DNA from: CAWFXC01 sp963819735 | Lineage (GTDB): Bacteria > Actinomycetota > Acidimicrobiia > IMCC26256 > DASPTH01 | Direction of reading: 5' to 3' | Assembly: GCA_963819735.1 (NCBI GenBank) | Contig: CAWFXC010000001.1 | Coordinates: 1,922,001-1,986,000 of the forward strand | Length of the DNA stretch: 64,000 nt | Shown here: positions 62,489 through 64,000 of the stretch, piece by piece | How positions within the stretch are numbered: position 1 is the first letter of the stretch | Layout of the letters: each line of letters begins with the position of its first letter | Position numbers and translations under genes: made by a program | Notes under the pieces: generated by a model | What the model saw: the letters and a program-made list of their open reading frames with translations, nothing else | What the model was told of the DNA's origin: nothing | Databases searched by the model: none

Positions 62489-62876
62489 GACGCCTCCGGT
62501 CGTTCGGCGGGCGGGCCTGGTGGGCGGGCGGATGCTCGGTGGGCACCGGTGAGGGAGGAGCTCATCATGCCGTGCGGACCGAGGCGGGCGTCCCGATTCA
62601 CCCTATGTCGGGGTCAGTCTTCACTCCTCGTTTACCTGCCCGCCACGATCGGGCAACCGGATCGAAACGGGCCACCCGTAGCCTGATCATTACCAAGGAC
62701 GGCTCGACGGAAACCCGGAGAGCCGTTCCGAGGTCTGGTCCTTCACGATGGGAGTGCGTGATCGCGAAGGGCTCGTACGGAGTGTGTGGGGCCGGGAACT
62801 CCCCCCTTCCCGGTCCCACGCTCTCCGGTGCAGGTGCATCGTCCCTGCGGGATCCCCTGGTGCTCCCCAATCGCGT
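62489..62876. other. 388-nt intergenic region upstream of phoU
   Basis: No gene is apparent on either strand. It contains a PHO-box-like direct repeat at 62619-62636 and the likely promoter of phoU. Confidence 0.5.
62619..62636. promoter_or_regulatory. PHO-box-like direct repeat
   Basis: CTTCACT at 62619-62625 and GTTTACC at 62630-62636 are spaced 11 nt apart, the period of actinobacterial PHO boxes (consensus GTTCACC). Each unit has one or two mismatches. Confidence 0.35.
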
Positions 62877-63664
62877 TCAGCGGCGGGAGCGTCGACGGCC
62901 GGCCCGTTCACCGGTCACCACGAAGTGCACCTGCTGGGCGATCGTCACCGCGTGATCGCCGATGCGCTCGTAGTGGCGCGCGACCAGTGCGAGTTGCACC
63001 GCGGCAACGACCGGTGAATCGTCGGCGGGCGGGGATGCGCCTCCGTGCGCGTGCGCGTCGCGTGCTCCGGTTCCGGCGCCGGCGCCGGCGCCGGGTCCCT
63101 CACGTCCTGCAGGGTCAGGATGTGGCGGAACAGACTTTTCTGCAGCTCGTCGATGGTCTCGTCCATGTCGGCCAGCGCGGCTGCCCACGACGGGTCGCGG
63201 TCCGCGAACGCGTTGATGGCGACGCGGATCTGCACGACGGCCTGACGCCCCAGCCGCTCGATGATGCGCCGGGCCGTGATGTCGAGCGGGTGAGGAAAGA
63301 GCCGCCACGTCGTCTTGGCCACGTTGACCATGAGGTCGGCGCTGCGCTCGAGCTCGTGCGCCACGCGCATCACCACCCCGACGAAACGGAGGTCGGCGGG
63401 CGCGAGCTCGGCCGAGCGGGCCAGGATCCGCAGGCACTCGTCCTCGATCGAGTGCCGGAGCGCGTCGACGGCGTCGTCGTCGGCGACCACCCGGTCGGCC
63501 GCGTCGAGGTCGCCGTCGACGAAGGCGGCCGTGCCCTCGGTCACCGCATCGGTCGTGAGCGACGCCAGGCGCACGACATCGAGCTGAACGTCGTGGATGC
63601 GTTCGCGGATTTGCGGATCGGATTGGGCGGGGAGCAGTTCCGATGAGACCACTCTCGTGATCAT
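62877..63664 (-). pseudogene. phoU: PhoU family protein, frameshifted near C-terminus
   Basis: Second PhoU copy. From ATG 63664 the frame gives VQLDVVRLASLTTDAVTEG to KSLFRHILTLQDVRDPAPAPAP, then the conserved end (VVAAVQLALVARHYERIGDH, AVTIAQQVHFVVTGER) continues in the next frame to the stop at 62877. The shift lies at about 63068-63100 inside a GGCGCC repeat (CCGGCGCCGGCGCC) and CCGGGTCCC run. Either assembly error at a hard GC repeat or a real indel; the repeat unit is 6 bp, so slippage of whole units would not change frame. Confidence 0.8.
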
Positions 63665-63703
63665 GAGGCGCGTTGCGGTTGCGGCGTGCGCACGCCGTCG
63701 ACT

Positions 63704-63721
63704 GTTTGCCTGCTGTTCACT
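63704..63721 (+). promoter_or_regulatory. PHO-box-like direct repeat before pstS
   Basis: GTTTGCC (63704-63710) and GTTCACT (63715-63721), 11 nt apart, between divergent phoU and pstS. Close to the PhoP-binding consensus GTTCACC; 90 nt before the pstS start. Confidence 0.5.
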
Positions 63722-63810
63722 TTCACTCCACTACGCGGCCACGGTCCCGCTACACCGTCTCCGTACGATGCGCCGCGATGACATCCACCGTTCCAGGAGG
63801 GAACACCCAG

Positions 63811-64000
63811 ATGCGAAGCTCGTTCGTACGCCGCTGTGGGCTCTTGCTCGCAGCGCTGGCGCTGCCGATCCTCGCGATCGGTACCGCCTCGGCGGCTCCG
63901 TCCACCAACAAGCTCGCTTCGGCGACGCTCAATGCAGACGGATCCACCTTCCAACTCGGCTTCAATCAAGTCGTGATCGGCGCGTTCAAACCGGTCCAGA
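63811..64000 (+). CDS. pstS: Phosphate ABC transporter substrate-binding protein (partial)
   Basis: First 63 codons of a gene leaving the right edge. AGGAGG at 63795-63800 precedes ATG 63811. Signal peptide (CGLLLAALALPILAIGTASA, about 9-28), then ASATLNADGSTFQLGFNQ, which matches the phosphate-binding loop L-x-G-A/D-G-S-T-F of PstS. Phosphate capture outside the membrane. Divergent from the frameshifted phoU, as part of a pho locus. Confidence 0.8.
   Translation, partial: MRSSFVRRCGLLLAALALPILAIGTASAAPSTNKLASATLNADGSTFQLGFNQVVIGAFKPVQ

Noticed and set aside
63794..63830. GGGAAC and CGTT at the pstS start as a third ECF promoter
   Set aside because: GGGAAC overlaps the ribosome site and the CGTT lies inside the coding region with 16-nt spacing; position makes it coincidental.

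Overview
The window comes from a high-GC actinobacterium. WhiB regulators, F420-type enzymes (a DDN-like nitroreductase, two luciferase-like monooxygenases, a PPOX protein), frequent GTG starts, and a fused-type succinate dehydrogenase beside a SigE/HtrA stress locus point to Actinomycetota. I would guess Acidimicrobiia, but the sequence alone does not fix the class. Genes are dense, often with ATGA overlaps, and both strands are used. I see no tRNA, rRNA or CRISPR array.

Layout. 1-8.5 kb: lipid/redox enzymes (three SDRs, a DDN-like protein, an LLM monooxygenase), an LtrA membrane protein, an MFS exporter, a secreted PHB-depolymerase-like esterase and a TIM-barrel protein. 8.5-9.9 kb: a redoxin gene interrupted by one in-frame TGA at the position of the redox cysteine and followed by a bacterial SECIS-like hairpin. 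It is the best candidate here for a poorly described system: a selenocysteine thioredoxin-fold protein with an adjacent Cys-rich miniprotein. 10-24.7 kb: PDZ protein, thioesterases, SGNH hydrolase, a TetR/MFS divergent pair, SRPBCC and SnoaL proteins, VanY-like lipoprotein, CBS protein, a frameshifted molybdopterin oxidoreductase, and a large flippase-like membrane protein with a kinase-like domain. 24.8-28.6 kb: an AT-richer, decayed stretch with a two-frameshift amidohydrolase pseudogene, a degenerate IS630-like element with terminal inverted repeats, a cupin and a small membrane protein. 28.6-44 kb: HAD proteins, three more DHA2 exporters (two beside TetR genes), a GH63-like hydrolase, a serine-less beta-lactamase-fold protein and a desaturase. 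44-54 kb: xseA-xseB, sdhCAB, and a MoxR ATPase with a VWA protein. 54-61.5 kb: macro-domain protein, whiB, glutamate formimidoyltransferase, tatA, ECF sigma factor, anti-sigma factor, RseB-like protein, second whiB, HtrA protease. 61.8-64 kb: two phoU genes (one frameshifted) and the start of pstS.

How the parts connect. The TetR at 12.8 kb and the two paralogous DHA2 exporters at 13.5 and 35.3 kb share an almost identical palindrome just before the exporter starts, suggesting one regulator controls both. The ECF sigma gene and htrA each follow GGGAAC-N18-CGTT, the SigE/SigH-type promoter, arguing for an envelope-stress regulon resembling mycobacterial sigE-rseA-htrA-tat. PhoU and PstS are divergent across an 11-nt-periodic PHO-box-like repeat, consistent with phosphate control. 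Several gene ends are marked by strong GC hairpins.
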